Source: Veillonella sp. (GTDB lineage Bacteria > Bacillota > Negativicutes > Veillonellales > Veillonellaceae). Taken from it: a DNA stretch of 6,213 nt. The position numbers were made by a program, and so were the translations under genes. Location of the stretch: positions 1-6,213 of the forward strand of contig DXZL01000085.1 of NCBI GenBank assembly GCA_019419725.1, in the 5' to 3' direction. Each line of letters opens with the position of its first letter. Position 1 is the stretch's first letter. The notes beneath the pieces were generated by a model that was given only the letters and a program-made list of their open reading frames with translations, was not told the origin of the DNA and did no database searches. Positions 6,049-6,213 of the stretch are shown piece by piece.

Positions 6049-6213
6049 TTATTTTTTAATTAGGTTTGTCATCCGTTTAACAGGATCTTTCGTATCAAAG
6101 GAACCTACAGTAGGTACCTTTTTACCATTGCTAACGAAGAGAACACCATTAATATTATCAAAGGATGTCAATGTATTTACAATGGCAGCCATTTGTAATT
6201 TAACAGTTAAGTC
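6049..6213 (-). CDS. GerMN-like domain protein, C-terminal part (starts outside the window)
   Basis: The last 54 codons of a gene are present, reading in from the window edge to a TAA at 6051-6049. They encode LQMAAIVNTLTSFDNINGVL, then a strand with SNGKKVPTVGSFDTKDPVKR and a lysine-rich end. The pattern, a helix ending in IVxTLT, a hydrophobic strand, an NGK turn and a closing glycine segment, resembles the GerMN domain found in GerM and in LpqB-like or other envelope lipoproteins. In those proteins an N-terminal lipobox or signal peptide is usual, but that part is outside the window. The function of such domains in non-sporulating bacteria is unclear. The assignment rests on a short stretch and is tentative; that it is a real gene is supported by the frame, the stop and the terminator that follows. 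Confidence 0.6.
   Translation of the reverse strand, partial: DLTVKLQMAAIVNTLTSFDNINGVLFVSNGKKVPTVGSFDTKDPVKRMTNLIKK

Noticed and set aside
1..6213. Mobile element, CRISPR array, tRNA or rRNA gene
   Set aside because: I saw no transposase fragment, no spaced direct repeats, no target-site duplications and no tRNA or rRNA signature on either strand; the genes are continuous and intact.

Overview
The window is AT-rich and every gene I can support lies on the minus strand, so the gene order below runs from high to low coordinates. The gene content (complete t6A genes tsaE, tsaB and tsaD with rimI and thiL, HrcA/CIRCE control of groES, and a histidine kinase plus ANTAR regulator of the EutW/EutV type) and strong purine-rich Shine-Dalgarno sequences point to a low-GC Firmicute. 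Codon use and protein texture fit the Negativicutes, perhaps Veillonella or a relative. This placement is inferred; no 16S or other marker is present.

Layout, in transcription order. (1) 6213-6049: the 3' end of a gene encoding a GerMN-like domain, followed by a terminator built on a perfect 34-bp palindrome (5998-6031). (2) 5934-293: a tight seven-gene run, thiL > tsaE > tsaB > rimI > tsaD > sensor kinase > ANTAR response regulator. All junctions overlap, abut or are 2 nt apart. A candidate promoter lies just upstream of thiL, and a hairpin with a T-tract (250-284) closes the run. (3) 200-1: the promoter, a perfect CIRCE operator, the ribosome binding site and the first 30 codons of groES, which continues off the window.

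How the genes work together. TsaE, TsaB and TsaD are the partners that transfer threonylcarbamoyl from TC-AMP to A37 of ANN-decoding tRNAs; TsaC/Sua5, which makes TC-AMP, is not in the window. RimI acetylates ribosomal protein bS18 in the best-studied case and is a common tsaB/tsaD neighbour. ThiL makes thiamine pyrophosphate. The last two genes form a cytosolic two-component system whose output domain is an RNA-binding ANTAR module. It would act by transcription antitermination rather than by binding promoters.

The most interesting point is that this RNA-targeting two-component system is translationally coupled to a housekeeping tRNA-modification operon, with none of its usual metabolic targets (such as eut genes) in view. 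The families themselves are known. I found no clearly undescribed system here. Two starts should be moved from the longest open frame: thiL to 5934 and the kinase to a GTG at 2248.
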